NCBI RefSeq assembly: GCF_037152535.1
Contig: NZ_JBBCMA010000003.1
Coordinates: forward strand, 255,521-319,520
DNA length: 64,000 nt
Direction of reading: 5' to 3'
DNA from: Leclercia sp. AS011
GTDB taxonomy: Bacteria > Pseudomonadota > Gammaproteobacteria > Enterobacterales > Enterobacteriaceae
Shown here: piece by piece, positions 1 to 9,070 of the stretch
Layout: every line of letters begins with the position of its first letter
Numbering within the stretch: the first letter of the stretch is position 1
Notes under the pieces: model-generated
Seen by the model: only the letters and a program-made list of their open reading frames with translations
Databases searched by the model: none
What the model was told of the DNA's origin: nothing
Translations under genes and position numbers: made by a program

Positions 1-1248
1 TTCGGCCAGGCGGTGGACGTGGTGAAAGGGCTCTCCACCCTGGCGCTGCTCACCGGCAACCTCGGGCGCGAACACTGCGGCGTCGGCCCGGTGCGCGGGC
101 AGAACAACGTTCAGGGCGCGTGCGACATGGGGGTGATCCCCAACCAGTTCCCCGGCTATCAGGACGTGACCGATCCGCAGGTGCGCGAGAAGTTCGCCCG
201 GGCGTGGGGCGTCGATCCTGCCCTGATGGATGACCAGGTCGGCGTGCGGATCACCGAAGTGCCGCACCTCGCGCTGGAGGGCAAGGTCAAAGCCTATTAC
301 ATCATGGGGGAAGATCCGCTCCAGACTGAAGCCGATCTGGGCCTGGTGCGCAAAGGGTTTGAGGCCCTCGACTTCGTGGTGGTGCAGGACATCTTTATGA
401 CCAAAACCGCCGAGGCGGCGGACGTGCTGCTGCCCGCCACCTCCTGGGGCGAACACGGCGGGGTCTTTACCTGCGCCGACCGGGGTTTCCAGCGCTTTGA
501 AAAAGCCGTTGAGCCGAAGGGCAACGTCAAGCGCGACTGGGAGATCATCAGCCTGATCGCCACCGCCATGGGCTATCCGATGGCCTACCGCGACAACCAG
601 CAGATCTGGGACGAAATACGCGCGCTCTGTCCGCTGTTCTACGGTGTGACTTACGAAAAAATGGGCGAGATGGGGCATATCCAGTGGCCGTGCCCGACTC
701 TCGATCATCCGGGCACCCCGTGGCTGTACGAGGGCAACCGCTTCGACACCCCGAGCGGCAAAGGCCAGCTCTTTGCCGCCCCGTGGCGCAAACCGGCGGA
801 GATGCCGGACGCCGATTATCCGCTGGTGCTCTGTACCGTGCGCGAGGTGGGGCACTACTCCTGCCGCTCGATGACCGGCAACTGCGCGGCGCTGCAAACC
901 CTGGCGGACGAGCCGGGCTTTGTACAGATCAACCCGCAGGATGCAGAGAAGCTCGGCATTCGCGACCGTCAACTGGTGTGGGTCAGCTCCCGCCGTGGGA
1001 AGGTGATCAGCCGCGCCGACGTGAACGACCGCATCAACCAGGGGGCGGTATACATGACCTATCAGTGGTGGATTGGAGCCTGCAACGAGCTGACCCAGGA
1101 CAACCTCGACCCGGTCTCGAAAACACCGGAAACCAAATACTGCGCGGTGAAGATCGACACCATTGCCGATCAATCCTGGGCGGAAAATTATGCCCAGACC
1201 ACCTACAGCGCGATGAAACAACGCCTGCGTGAGGCAGTAGAGAGTTAA
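1..1248 (+). CDS. Formate dehydrogenase H-like molybdopterin oxidoreductase, C-terminal part (5'-truncated by window)
   Basis: This is the last ~415 residues of an FdhF-type bis-MGD formate dehydrogenase; the frame is already open at base 1, so the Fe-S and active-site N-terminal half lies outside the window. It aligns almost residue for residue with the C-terminal part of the complete fdhF at 4673-6820. Shared landmarks are PVRGQNNVQGACDMG, YIMGEDPLQT, QDIFMTKTA, SWGEHGG and SCRSMTGNCAAL. These belong to the molybdopterin-binding and MopB C-terminal domains. Whether it carries Sec or Cys at the active site cannot be seen. Its stop is 3 nt before hypF, so the two are probably translationally coupled within a hydrogenase/FHL operon. 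It is a paralogue, not a copy: many positions differ. Annotation as fdhF-like is firm; its exact physiological partner is inference. Confidence 0.93.
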   Translation, partial: FGQAVDVVKGLSTLALLTGNLGREHCGVGPVRGQNNVQGACDMGVIPNQFPGYQDVTDPQVREKFARAWGVDPALMDDQVGVRITEVPHLALEGKVKAYYIMGEDPLQTEADLGLVRKGFEALDFVVVQDIFMTKTAEAADVLLPATSWGEHGGVFTCADRGFQRFEKAVEPKGNVKRDWEIISLIATAMGYPMAYRDNQQIWDEIRALCPLFYGVTYEKMGEMGHIQWPCPTLDHPGTPWLYEGNRFDTPSGKGQLFAAPWRKPAEMPDADYPLVLCTVREVGHYSCRSMTGNCAALQTLADEPGFVQINPQDAEKLGIRDRQLVWVSSRRGKVISRADVNDRINQGAVYMTYQWWIGACNELTQDNLDPVSKTPETKYCAVKIDTIADQSWAENYAQTTYSAMKQRLREAVES

Positions 1249-1251
1249 TTC

Positions 1252-3489
1252 ATGAGTACAAACGGCACGCTGCTGCGCATCCGCGGCAAAGTCCAGGGGG
1301 TGGGGTTTCGCCCCTGGGTCTGGCAACTGGCCCGGCAGCTGGGGTTGAAGGGCGACGTCTGCAACGACGGGGCCGGGGTGGTGGTGCGCCTGGCCGGTGA
1401 GTCGCAGGCGTTCATTACCCGGCTGGCAGCCGGTGGCCCGCCGCTGGCGCACATTGACGACATCAGCGAGCAGCCGTGGCACTGGGCACCGCTGCCGGTG
1501 GATTTCACCATTCTGCCAAGCCGGCAGGGGGGGATGACCACCCAGGTGGTGCCGGATGCCGCCACCTGCCCGGCGTGTCTGGCCGAAATGAACGATCCGC
1601 AGGAGCGTCGCTACCGCTATCCCTTTATCAACTGCACCCACTGCGGGCCGCGCTTCACCATTATCCGGGCGATGCCTTACGACCGCCCGGCCACCACCAT
1701 GGCGGAGTTTGCCCTGTGTCCGGCCTGCGAAGCGGAGTACCGCAACCCGGCCGACCGGCGCTTTCACGCCCAGCCGGTGGCCTGTCCGGAGTGCGGGCCG
1801 CAGCTGAGCTGGGTGTGCGGCGAAGCGCGCGCAGAGAAAGACCACGCCCTGCGGGCCGCGGAGGCGCTACTGAAGCAGGGCGGGATCGTGGCGATAAAGG
1901 GGCTCGGCGGCTTTCATCTGGCCTGCGATGCCGGTAATCAGCAGGCGGTTACCCGGCTGCGTGAGCGCAAGGGGCGTCCGGCGAAACCGCTGGCGGTGAT
2001 GATCCCGTCACGATTAGCCGGGGCACTCCCCTTAGAGGCTCAGACGCTGCTGCGTTCCACGGCAGCGCCGATTGTGCTGGTGGATAAACGGTTGCTGACC
2101 TGCTGCGAAGCCATCGCCCCGGGGTTGAACGAGGTGGGAGTGATGCAGGCGGCGAACCCGCTCCAGCACCTGCTGATGCAGGATCTGGACTGCCCCCTGG
2201 TGATGACCTCCGGCAACCTGAACGGCTGCCCGCCTGCGCTGACCAACGACCAGGCTATGCGGGATCTGGACGGTATCGCCGACGGCTGGCTGCTGCATAA
2301 CCGCGACATCGTCCAGCGTATGGACGACTCGGTGCTGCGCGCCAGCGGGGAGATGCTGCGCCGCTCCCGGGGCTATGTCCCGGATGCGCTGCCGCTGCCG
2401 CCCGGTTTTGACAACGTGCCTTCGCTGCTGTGTCTTGGCGCGGATCTGAAAAACACCTTCTGCCTGGTGCGCGGCGGGGAGGCGATCCTCAGTCAGCACC
2501 TGGGCGATCTCGGGGATGACGACGCGCTGGCCCAGTGGCAGCAGGCGCTCAATGCCCTTCAGGAACTCTGGCAGTTCAGCCCCGAGGGCGTGGTGACGGA
2601 TGCCCATCCCGGCTATCAATCAACTCGCCTGGGGGAACAGATGCCCTGGCCGCACCATCGTGTTCTGCATCACCACGCCCACGCCGCGGCCTGTCTGGCG
2701 GAACACGGCTGGCCACGGGACGGCGGAGATGTTATCGCCCTGGTACTTGACGGTATCGGTCAGGGGGAAAACGGCGCGCTGTGGGGCGGGGAGTGCCTGA
2801 GGGTCAACTACCGCAGCTGCGACCGGCTCGGCGGCCTGCCCGCGGTGGCGCTGCCCGGCGGTGACCTGGCGGCGCGTCAGCCGTGGCGCAACCTGCTGGC
2901 CCAGTTCCAGGCCTTTGTGCCTGAGTGGCAGACCTTGCCTGAGGCCAGAGTACTGCTGGATCAACCCTGGCCGCCGCTGGCCCAGGCGATTGCCCGCGGG
3001 GTGAATTCTCCGCTGGCCTCGTCCGCCGGACGGCTGTTTGACGCGGTGGCCGCCGCAACCGGTTGTGCTCCGGCGCAGCTCAGTTATGAAGGGGAGGCCG
3101 CCTGTCGGCTGGAGGCTCTGGCGCTGCGCGGCGGGCCGGTCAGCCATCCGGTCACCGTGCAGGTCATCAACGGCGAGCTGGATATGGCCACCTTCTGGCA
3201 ACAGTGGCTGGGCTGGCAGGCCTCTGCTGAGGCACGCGCCTGGGCGTTCCACGACGCGCTGGCCCAGGGTCTGGCGACGCTGGCGGCGCTGCACGCCAGG
3301 ATGCGCAACCTCGACACCATCCTGTGCAGCGGCGGGGTGATGCATAACCGGCTCCTGCGGGAACGCCTGCAGTTCTGGCTGGGCGATTTTACCGTGCTGT
3401 TTCCCGGGCGACTGCCCGCCGGAGACGGCGCGATTGCATTTGGACAGGCAGTGATTGCTGCCGCGTCTCTTTCTTCAATCGGGATATAA
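1252..3489 (+). CDS. hypF: Carbamoyltransferase HypF, [NiFe] hydrogenase maturation
   Basis: HypF makes the CN ligands of the [NiFe] hydrogenase centre: it takes the carbamoyl group of carbamoyl phosphate and passes it to HypE as thiocarbamate. At 745 residues it has the normal family length. The acylphosphatase domain is at ~5-95 (VQGVGFRPW with the catalytic Arg20). Two zinc fingers follow, with C106/C109/C128/C131 and a second CPAC...CPEC set at ~156-190. A YrdC-like domain spans ~205-390. A Kae1-like domain carries the metal-binding HHHAH around residue 473. It sits 3 nt after the fdhF paralogue and 2 nt before the nickel permease, forming a tight metallocentre operon. In E. coli hypF is paired with hydN instead, so this neighbourhood differs. 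Confidence 0.97.
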   Translation: MSTNGTLLRIRGKVQGVGFRPWVWQLARQLGLKGDVCNDGAGVVVRLAGESQAFITRLAAGGPPLAHIDDISEQPWHWAPLPVDFTILPSRQGGMTTQVVPDAATCPACLAEMNDPQERRYRYPFINCTHCGPRFTIIRAMPYDRPATTMAEFALCPACEAEYRNPADRRFHAQPVACPECGPQLSWVCGEARAEKDHALRAAEALLKQGGIVAIKGLGGFHLACDAGNQQAVTRLRERKGRPAKPLAVMIPSRLAGALPLEAQTLLRSTAAPIVLVDKRLLTCCEAIAPGLNEVGVMQAANPLQHLLMQDLDCPLVMTSGNLNGCPPALTNDQAMRDLDGIADGWLLHNRDIVQRMDDSVLRASGEMLRRSRGYVPDALPLPPGFDNVPSLLCLGADLKNTFCLVRGGEAILSQHLGDLGDDDALAQWQQALNALQELWQFSPEGVVTDAHPGYQSTRLGEQMPWPHHRVLHHHAHAAACLAEHGWPRDGGDVIALVLDGIGQGENGALWGGECLRVNYRSCDRLGGLPAVALPGGDLAARQPWRNLLAQFQAFVPEWQTLPEARVLLDQPWPPLAQAIARGVNSPLASSAGRLFDAVAAATGCAPAQLSYEGEAACRLEALALRGGPVSHPVTVQVINGELDMATFWQQWLGWQASAEARAWAFHDALAQGLATLAALHARMRNLDTILCSGGVMHNRLLRERLQFWLGDFTVLFPGRLPAGDGAIAFGQAVIAAASLSSIGI

Positions 3490-3491
3490 CG

Positions 3492-4511
3492 ATGTTTATC
3501 AAATACTTCAACAACCACCCCAAAGCCATGGCGCTGATGCTGGCCCTGATCGCCACCAATATTCTTGCCTGGGGCACCGCGTTTTACCTCTTTCACAACA
3601 CCCCGTCGCTGATGGCGGCCAGCCTGCTGGCCTGGTGCTACGGCCTGCGCCACGCGGTGGATGCCGACCACATCGCCGCCATTGATAACGTCACCCGCAA
3701 GATGATGCAGCAGGGCAAACGCCCGTGCGGGGTGGGGGCCTGGTTCTCGCTGGGCCACTCCTCCATTGTAGTGCTGGCCTCGATTGCCATCGCCGCCACC
3801 GCCACCGCGTTCAGCCGCAACATGGAGTGGTTCCACGAGACCGGCGGCACCATCGGCACGGCAGTGTCGGCCTTTTTCCTGCTGGCGATGGCGCTGGTCA
3901 ACCTGGCGATCCTGCGCGACGTCTGGGGCAGCTTTAACAAAATGAAGCGCGGCGAGAAGGTGCCGGAAGAGGTCTCCTTTGCCCGCGGCGGGGTGATGAA
4001 CTGGCTGTTCCGCTCGGCGTTCCGCCTGGTAACCCGCAGCTGGCATATGTATCTGGTGGGCTTCCTGTTTGGCCTCGGCTTTGATACCGCCACCGAGATC
4101 GGGGTGCTGGGGATCTCCGCGGCCGGGGCTTCCAGCGGCATGTCGGTATGGGCGATCATGGTCTTCCCGCTGCTGTTCACCAGCGGCATGGCGCTGATCG
4201 ACACCCTCGACAACCTGATTATGGTGGGTGCCTACGGCTGGGCCTTCAACAAGCCGCAGCGCAAGCTCTACTACAACATGACCATCACCGGCACCTCGGT
4301 GGTGGTGGCGCTGTTTATCGGCGGGCTGGAAGCGCTGGGCCTGCTGGCGAATAAATTTAATCTGACCGGCGGGTTGTGGAACGGCGTGGCGGCCCTGAAT
4401 GACAACCTCGGCAACGCCGGGTTTATCGTGGTCGGGCTGTTTATCCTCTGCTGGATCGCCTCCCTGATTAACTACCGCTTTAAAGGCTACGACGCGCTGG
4501 TGGTGCGCTAG
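3492..4511 (+). CDS. NiCoT-family high-affinity nickel (cobalt) permease
   Basis: A 339-residue integral inner-membrane protein of the HoxN/NixA/HupN family, which imports Ni2+ (some members Co2+). The family signature HX4DH is present in HAVDADHIAAIDN at residues ~53-65. Other NiCoT blocks are LGHSSIVVL and GFDTATEIGVL. About eight hydrophobic segments are visible. It starts 2 nt after the hypF stop, so it is almost certainly in the same transcript, supplying nickel for the hydrogenase that HypF helps mature. E. coli relies on the ABC system NikABCDE for this, so a NiCoT permease in a hyp/fdhF setting is an accessory arrangement. Ni versus Co preference cannot be read from the sequence. NixA/HoxN is a family name, so I give no symbol. 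Confidence 0.93.
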   Translation: MFIKYFNNHPKAMALMLALIATNILAWGTAFYLFHNTPSLMAASLLAWCYGLRHAVDADHIAAIDNVTRKMMQQGKRPCGVGAWFSLGHSSIVVLASIAIAATATAFSRNMEWFHETGGTIGTAVSAFFLLAMALVNLAILRDVWGSFNKMKRGEKVPEEVSFARGGVMNWLFRSAFRLVTRSWHMYLVGFLFGLGFDTATEIGVLGISAAGASSGMSVWAIMVFPLLFTSGMALIDTLDNLIMVGAYGWAFNKPQRKLYYNMTITGTSVVVALFIGGLEALGLLANKFNLTGGLWNGVAALNDNLGNAGFIVVGLFILCWIASLINYRFKGYDALVVR

Positions 4512-4523
4512 CGTCATCCCTGT

Positions 4524-4552
4524 CCGTTCGTCATGACATTTATGACGAACGG
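4524..4552. promoter_or_regulatory. Perfect 11-bp inverted repeat, probable FhlA upstream activator site
   Basis: CCGTTCGTCAT (4524-4534) and ATGACGAACGG (4542-4552) are exact reverse complements around a 7-nt loop. The site is centred about 95 bp upstream of the -12 element of the sigma-54 promoter of fdhF, the distance expected of an enhancer-type activator. FhlA is the known activator of E. coli fdhF and binds upstream sites with a TCGT...ACGA core. Assignment to FhlA is inference. The repeat follows the nickel permease stop by 12 nt and could also act as a weak hairpin terminator, but no T-tract follows. Confidence 0.55.
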
Positions 4553-4619
4553 CGGCCTCCCCGCAAAATCCCTCCCATATTTTCCCAGTAATTCAGATAC
4601 TTAATTTCTGACTTCATGC

Positions 4620-4636
4620 TGGCACACTTAATGCAT
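4620..4636 (+). promoter_or_regulatory. Sigma-54 (-24/-12) promoter of fdhF
   Basis: TGGCACACTTAATGCAT matches the RpoN consensus TGGCAC-N5-TTGCA. The invariant GG (4621-4622) and GC (4633-4634) are separated by exactly 10 nt. It lies ~37 bp before the fdhF start codon, and E. coli fdhF is known to be RpoN/FhlA dependent. Confidence 0.85.
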
Positions 4637-4672
4637 ACCGCTGAGGACATATTACTAACGGAGTAACTACCG

Positions 4673-6820
4673 ATGAAGAAAGTCGTCACGGTTTGCCCCT
4701 ATTGCGCATCGGGTTGCAAAATCAACCTGGTGGTCGATAACGGCAAAGTCGTCAAGGCTGAAGCGGCACAGGGTAAGACCAATCAGGGCGATCTCTGCCT
4801 GAAAGGCTACTACGGCTGGGATTTTATCAATGACACGCAGATCCTGACCCCGCGCCTGAAATCCCCGATGATCCGTCGCGAGCGCGGCGGCAAGCTGGAG
4901 GCCGTCTCCTGGGACGAAGCGCTGGATTACGTTGCCACTAAACTCAACGCCATCAAAGCCGCTCACGGGCCGGATGCGATCATGACCACCGGGTCATCGC
5001 GCGGCACCGGGAATGAAACTAACTATGTGATGCAAAAATTTGCCCGCGCGGCAGTCGGTACCAACAATATCGACTGCTGCGCGCGCGTCTGACACGGCCC
5101 ATCGGTTGCAGGTCTGCACCAGTCGGTCGGTAACGGCGCAATGAGTAACTCCATTGTTGGCATCGAGAATGCCGATATGGTGTTTATTTTCGGCTACAAC
5201 CCGGCGGATTCGCACCCTATCGTGGCGAATCGCGTCATCAAAGCAAAACGCAATGGGGCGAAGATTATCGTCTGCGATCCGCGCAAAATCGAAACCGCGC
5301 GCATTGCCGATATGCACATCGCCCTGAAAAACGGCTCCAACATCGCGCTGCTGAATGCGATGGGGCACGTGATTATCGAAGAGCAGCTGTACGACCGCGC
5401 CTTTGTGGCGGCACGTACCGAGGGCTTCGAAGAGTATCGCAAAATTGTCGAAGGCTACACGCCGGAATCCGTTGAAGAGATCACCGGGGTGAGCGCCCAG
5501 GAGATCCGTCAGGCGGCAAGGATGTACGCCGCAGCGGAAAATGCGGCCATTCTCTGGGGCATGGGCGTGACCCAGTTCTACCAGGGGGTGGAAACCGTAC
5601 GTTCCCTGACCAGCCTGGCGCTGCTGACCGGCAACCTCGGCAAACCGTACGCGGGGGTTAACCCGGTGCGCGGTCAGAACAACGTGCAGGGCGCGTGCGA
5701 CATGGGTGCGCTGCCGGATACCTATCCGGGTTATCAGTACATCAACAACCCGGACAACCGGGCCAAGTTCGCCAAAGCCTGGGGCGTGGAATCTCTGCCT
5801 GCCCATACCGGCTACCGCATCAGCGAGCTGCCTCACCGGGCGGCCCACGGCGAAGTGCGTGCTGCGTATATCATGGGGGAAGATCCCCTCCAGACCGACG
5901 CCGAGCTGTCTGCGGTGCGTAAGGCCTTTGAGGAGCTGGAGCTGGTCATTGTGCAGGATATCTTTATGACCAAAACCGCGGCCGCCGCCGATGTGATCCT
6001 GCCGTCCACCTCCTGGGGTGAGCACGAAGGGGTCTACACCGCTGCCGACCGCGGATTCCAGCGCTTCTTTAAAGCCGTTGAGCCGAAGTGGGACCTGAAA
6101 ACGGACTGGCAGATCATCAGTGAAATCGCCACCCGGATGGGCTATCCGATGCACTATGACAACACCCAGCAGATCTGGGATGAACTGCGTCATCTGTGCC
6201 CGGATTTCTACGGTGCCACCTACGAGAAGATGGGCGAGCTGGGCTATATCCAGTGGCCGTGCCGCGACGAGTCAGAGGCCGATCAGGGGATGGATTACCT
6301 GTTCGAGAAAGAGTTCTCCACCCCGAACGGGCTGGGGCAGCTCTATACCTGCGACTGGGTTGCGCCAATCGACAAGCTCACCGAAGAGTACCCGCTGGTG
6401 CTGTCGACGGTGCGTGAAGTCGGCCACTACTCGTGCCGCTCGATGACCGGTAACTGTGCGGCGCTGGCCGCGCTGGCGGATGAACCGGGCTATGCCCAGA
6501 TCAACACCGCCGACGCGAAGCGTCTCGGTATCGAGGACGAAGCCCTGATCTGGGTTACCTCGCGCAAAGGCAAAGTCATTACCCGTGCGCAGGTCAGCGA
6601 TCGCCCGAATATCGGTGCGGTGTACATGACCTACCAGTGGTGGATTGGGGCCTGTAACGAGCTGGTGACGGAGAACCTGAGCCCGATTACCAAAACGCCG
6701 GAGTATAAGTATTGCGCCGTGCGCGTGGAGCCGATTGTCGACCAACAGAGGGCGGAACAGTATGTGATTGATGAGTATCACAAGCTGAAAAAGCACCTGA
6801 AGGAGATGGCAAAAGGGTAA
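4673..6820 (+). CDS. fdhF: Formate dehydrogenase H, selenocysteine-containing (UGA read as Sec140)
   Basis: Oxidises formate to CO2 as the formate dehydrogenase of formate hydrogenlyase. The coding region is 715 codons plus stop, the E. coli FdhF length, if the in-frame TGA at 5090-5092 is read as selenocysteine at residue 140. Cys8, Cys11, Cys15 and Cys42 bind the [4Fe-4S] cluster and Lys44 follows. Sec140 is followed by His141, both active-site residues. Bis-MGD domains make up the rest. GGAG stands 8 nt before the ATG. The gene is monocistronic: a sigma-54 promoter is in front and an intrinsic terminator ~70 nt behind. Conceptual translation without recoding breaks it into two apparent open frames (4673-5092 and 5141-6820); this is not a pseudogene. 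Confidence 0.97.
5090..5140 (+). promoter_or_regulatory. UGA selenocysteine codon and bacterial SECIS hairpin
   Basis: The UGA codon (5090-5092) is followed by a sequence nearly identical to the E. coli fdhF SECIS. The apical region GGTTGCAGGTCTGCACC (5104-5120) folds as a stem with the GGUCU loop bound by SelB. The lower stem includes a CCAGTCGG variant of the E. coli CCAATCGG. The position directly 3' of the UGA is the bacterial rule. Confidence 0.93.
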
Positions 6821-6849
6821 CACCAGCCAGGCGTTTTGTAGTTTTGTAG

Positions 6850-6875
6850 GCCGGATAAGCGCAGCGCCACCCGGC
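6850..6875. repeat. REP element
   Basis: Single REP palindrome (GCCGGATAAGCGCAGCGCCACCCGGC) 29 nt after the fdhF stop and just before its terminator. It belongs to the same family as the other REP/BIME units in this window. Confidence 0.85.
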
Positions 6876-6889
6876 ATAAAAACGAGCAC

Positions 6890-6918
6890 AGCAGCCCCCC
6901 TGGGGCTGCTTTTTTTTG
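6890..6918 (+). terminator. Intrinsic terminator of fdhF
   Basis: AGCAGCCCC (6890-6898) pairs with GGGGCTGCT (6902-6910) and is followed by eight further T residues, a textbook rho-independent terminator. Confidence 0.93.
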
Positions 6919-7067
6919 TAGCACATTAAATTAAAAACCAGAGCCATCTTATTCTTTAATCGGGAATATATTCCCTCGTTCCGTAAAGCTGAAATATAAA
7001 GGGCAGAAGACCTGTCAGCCATTCAGCCATCCGGGTGTTTAAACGGGTAAAATAAATAATATAAACA

Positions 7068-7097
7068 TTGCGCCGCTAATTTTTCTATGTCTTAATA
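7068..7097 (+). promoter_or_regulatory. Probable promoter of the cold-shock gene
   Basis: TTGCGC (7068-7073) and TTAATA (7092-7097), 18 bp apart, place the start near 7104. This is just upstream of the sequence that aligns with the 5' end of the E. coli cspA leader. The ~190 bp between the fdhF terminator and here (6919-7067) are AT-rich with no gene that I can support. Confidence 0.5.
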
Positions 7098-7105
7098 GCG
7101 CCATC

Positions 7106-7275
7106 GGTTTGGAAAACAGACCTTACGAAAGCAGTTTTAGTAAAGCAGTCCTCAGTTCAAGTGTTATCCAAAGATACCCTTCTTCATGAGTCTCCTCCTA
7201 AGTGCCAGGTAAGTAACTCTCGCAATACAGGCCATCATCGCCGCGGTTAAGTGGCTCATCATTAAGGAATTATCT
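7106..7275 (+). promoter_or_regulatory. cspA-type cold-shock 5' leader with cold box
   Basis: The ~170-nt untranslated leader aligns with the E. coli cspA leader. CGGTTTGGAAAACAGACCTT (7105-7124) corresponds to the cold box region CGGTTTGACGTACAGACC. Further matches are AAAGCAGT, TTCAAGTGTTATC and GATACCC in the same order. In cspA this leader folds as a thermosensor that controls translation and mRNA stability. Confidence 0.75.
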
Positions 7276-7488
7276 ATGTCTAATAAAATGACTGGTTTAG
7301 TAAAATGGTTTAACGCAGATAAAGGTTTCGGCTTTATCACCCCTGATGACGGCAGCAAAGATGTCTTCGTACATTTCTCTGCTATCCAGAGCGACAGCTT
7401 TAAAACGCTGGAAGAAGGCCAGAAGGTCTCCTTCACCATTGAAAATGGCGCTAAAGGTCCTGCTGCCGGAAACGTCACCGTTCTGTAA
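7276..7488 (+). CDS. CspA-family cold shock protein
   Basis: A 70-residue single cold-shock domain: an OB-fold RNA chaperone that melts mRNA structure at low temperature. RNP1 (KGFGFITP) and RNP2 (VFVHF) are intact. The start [20 protein letters not shown] is closest to E. coli CspB/CspG, while the C-terminal [11 protein letters not shown] is CspA-like, so I give no single symbol. AAGGA precedes the ATG by 7 nt. The long cspA-type leader and a dedicated terminator make it a monocistronic, probably cold-induced gene. Confidence 0.95.
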   Translation: MSNKMTGLVKWFNADKGFGFITPDDGSKDVFVHFSAIQSDSFKTLEEGQKVSFTIENGAKGPAAGNVTVL

Positions 7489-7568
7489 TCTGCGTTAATT
7501 ATCAGTAGTTATTACGATAGCGATGAAGGTAATAGCCTGAGCAGTTAATCTCTGCTGATAATAAAATA

Positions 7569-7595
7569 AACCCGCCTTGAGCGGGTTTTTTATTT
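7569..7595. terminator. Intrinsic terminator between the csp gene and the convergent GGDEF gene
   Basis: CCCGC (7571-7575) and GCGGG (7581-7585) form a compact stem with TTTTTTATTTT after it on the plus strand. A-rich sequence on the other side (ATAATAAAATAAA) lets it serve the minus-strand gene ending at 7598 as well. Confidence 0.88.
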
Positions 7596-7597
7596 TC

Positions 7598-9064
7598 TTA
7601 TTTCGCGGGCGACGGTGCCTGCTGTTTTTTCATTTTGTACATCTCCTTATCGGCCAGCAGAATGCTGGTTTTGAGGTCCCGGCTAAACTTGCTGATCCCA
7701 TAAGAAATAGTACTGGTTATCGCTTCGCCATTCACCCCGATTGGCCGTCGGGCAATCTCTTCAGCAATCCTTTGCATTACACGCTGCGCAACGCTTTTGT
7801 GTTCAGTTTTGAGAATGATCAGAAACTCGTCACCGCCGTAACGAATAGCGATATCTTCTCTGCGGATCGTATGTTTAATCACGTCAGCGACCCTCTGGAG
7901 CACCTTGTCGCCCACCGCATGACCATACCTGTCGTTAACGATCTTAAATTTATTACAATCCACCAGGGCAAAAAAACTGCTTTCAAGCGTGGCGTGCTTG
8001 AGTTCAGATTCGATTTTTCGGCTGTACAGGCCCGTTAAGTGGTCAATTAACGTGTGCCGTGCAACACGCGTCAGATAGCGTGATGTCAGTTTCACGACCA
8101 GCACAAACAGCAGCAACGTGAAGGGCAGCAGCAGTTTGAACATCATGCTGTGATAAATACATTCGATAATGTTGATATGGGTTATCACTTTAAACTGCGA
8201 TGACAGCGGGGATTCAACGTTGGTCTGGAAGTGGTCGTTGATATCGCAGCCATAAATGCACAGTTTGTTCGGGCTGTCCGTCTCATGCAGGGTTATCTTC
8301 ACCCATTTATTATGGCGGGCTAAGGTATTCGCCAGGCCATGCAGCTCTTCAAGATTGTGATCGTAGAGCAGGTAAGCGACCGGCACATTGCTGCTGTTCA
8401 GGTCATAAATAAAGCTCACCACGCTGTAGGCGCTGTTTCGGGTGATCAAATCATGATAGATGGGTGTGGCGACTGTCCCTTTTTGCGTCAGTTTGTGGGT
8501 CAGTTTGCGCTTGTAGTAATCCGGCATGCTCGGAATATAAAATTGCAGATTATTGAACATCGTCGAATCTTCAATTGCAAAGCTGTCGGAATGGATGCTG
8601 CTGAAAAAGTAGAACATTTTCTGCCGCATGGAGATGATATAGCGAAAACCCTCTTTAGTGGAAAGATCGCTTTTCGCAATGTAGTTCCGCACAAACATGG
8701 CCGACGAGAGCAGACATCGCTCATTCAAACCAGGCGGCGTGTTCAGAAACAGACTGCCGTAATCCCCGGCGGCGAGGGCCGATTTCTGCCAGTGCCACTG
8801 ACCATTATCATTTGCCAGCGCCGGGATTTCACACCCGCCGTTTTGCAGGGAGGTGGTATATTTGGTCGTAATGGCATCGGCTATATTTTCATTCTCATCA
8901 AAAATAGTCAGCAGCTTAGCCCGCACCTCATTTGTCAGCCTGATGGCTTCATTTTTCTGATGCAGGAAAATAAATGCCATCATGATGGTCAGAAACAGTG
9001 CGCAGACGGCGGCGGAGATCGCATAAACTTTGCTGGCGATTTTCTTTCTGGAAAAGAGATACAT
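7598..9064 (-). CDS. Membrane-anchored diguanylate cyclase (GGDEF)
   Basis: Makes c-di-GMP from two GTP. The protein has 488 residues. A TM helix at ~12-34 is followed by a ~260-residue periplasmic sensor region with several Cys, which I do not recognise as a named sensor family. A second TM lies at ~300-325. The C-terminal GGDEF domain has an intact GGDEF motif at ~410 and the inhibitory I-site RxxD (RRED) exactly five residues before it, so it should be active and product-inhibited. The strong GGGGGA ribosome site overlaps the end of the EAL gene upstream and only 6 nt separate the two, so they form one operon. Its partner degrades c-di-GMP. No close named orthologue recognised. Confidence 0.9.
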   Translation of the reverse strand: MYLFSRKKIASKVYAISAAVCALFLTIMMAFIFLHQKNEAIRLTNEVRAKLLTIFDENENIADAITTKYTTSLQNGGCEIPALANDNGQWHWQKSALAAGDYGSLFLNTPPGLNERCLLSSAMFVRNYIAKSDLSTKEGFRYIISMRQKMFYFFSSIHSDSFAIEDSTMFNNLQFYIPSMPDYYKRKLTHKLTQKGTVATPIYHDLITRNSAYSVVSFIYDLNSSNVPVAYLLYDHNLEELHGLANTLARHNKWVKITLHETDSPNKLCIYGCDINDHFQTNVESPLSSQFKVITHINIIECIYHSMMFKLLLPFTLLLFVLVVKLTSRYLTRVARHTLIDHLTGLYSRKIESELKHATLESSFFALVDCNKFKIVNDRYGHAVGDKVLQRVADVIKHTIRREDIAIRYGGDEFLIILKTEHKSVAQRVMQRIAEEIARRPIGVNGEAITSTISYGISKFSRDLKTSILLADKEMYKMKKQQAPSPAK

Positions 9065-9070
9065 AACGTT

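Noticed and set aside
3084..4517. 477-codon minus-strand frame across hypF and the nickel permease
   Set aside because: Shadow of two well-supported genes; His/Gln/Gly-rich composition typical of an antisense frame.
5090..5092. In-frame TGA splitting fdhF into two frames, suggesting a nonsense mutation
   Set aside because: A SECIS hairpin directly follows, position 140 and the following His match E. coli FdhF; it is selenocysteine.
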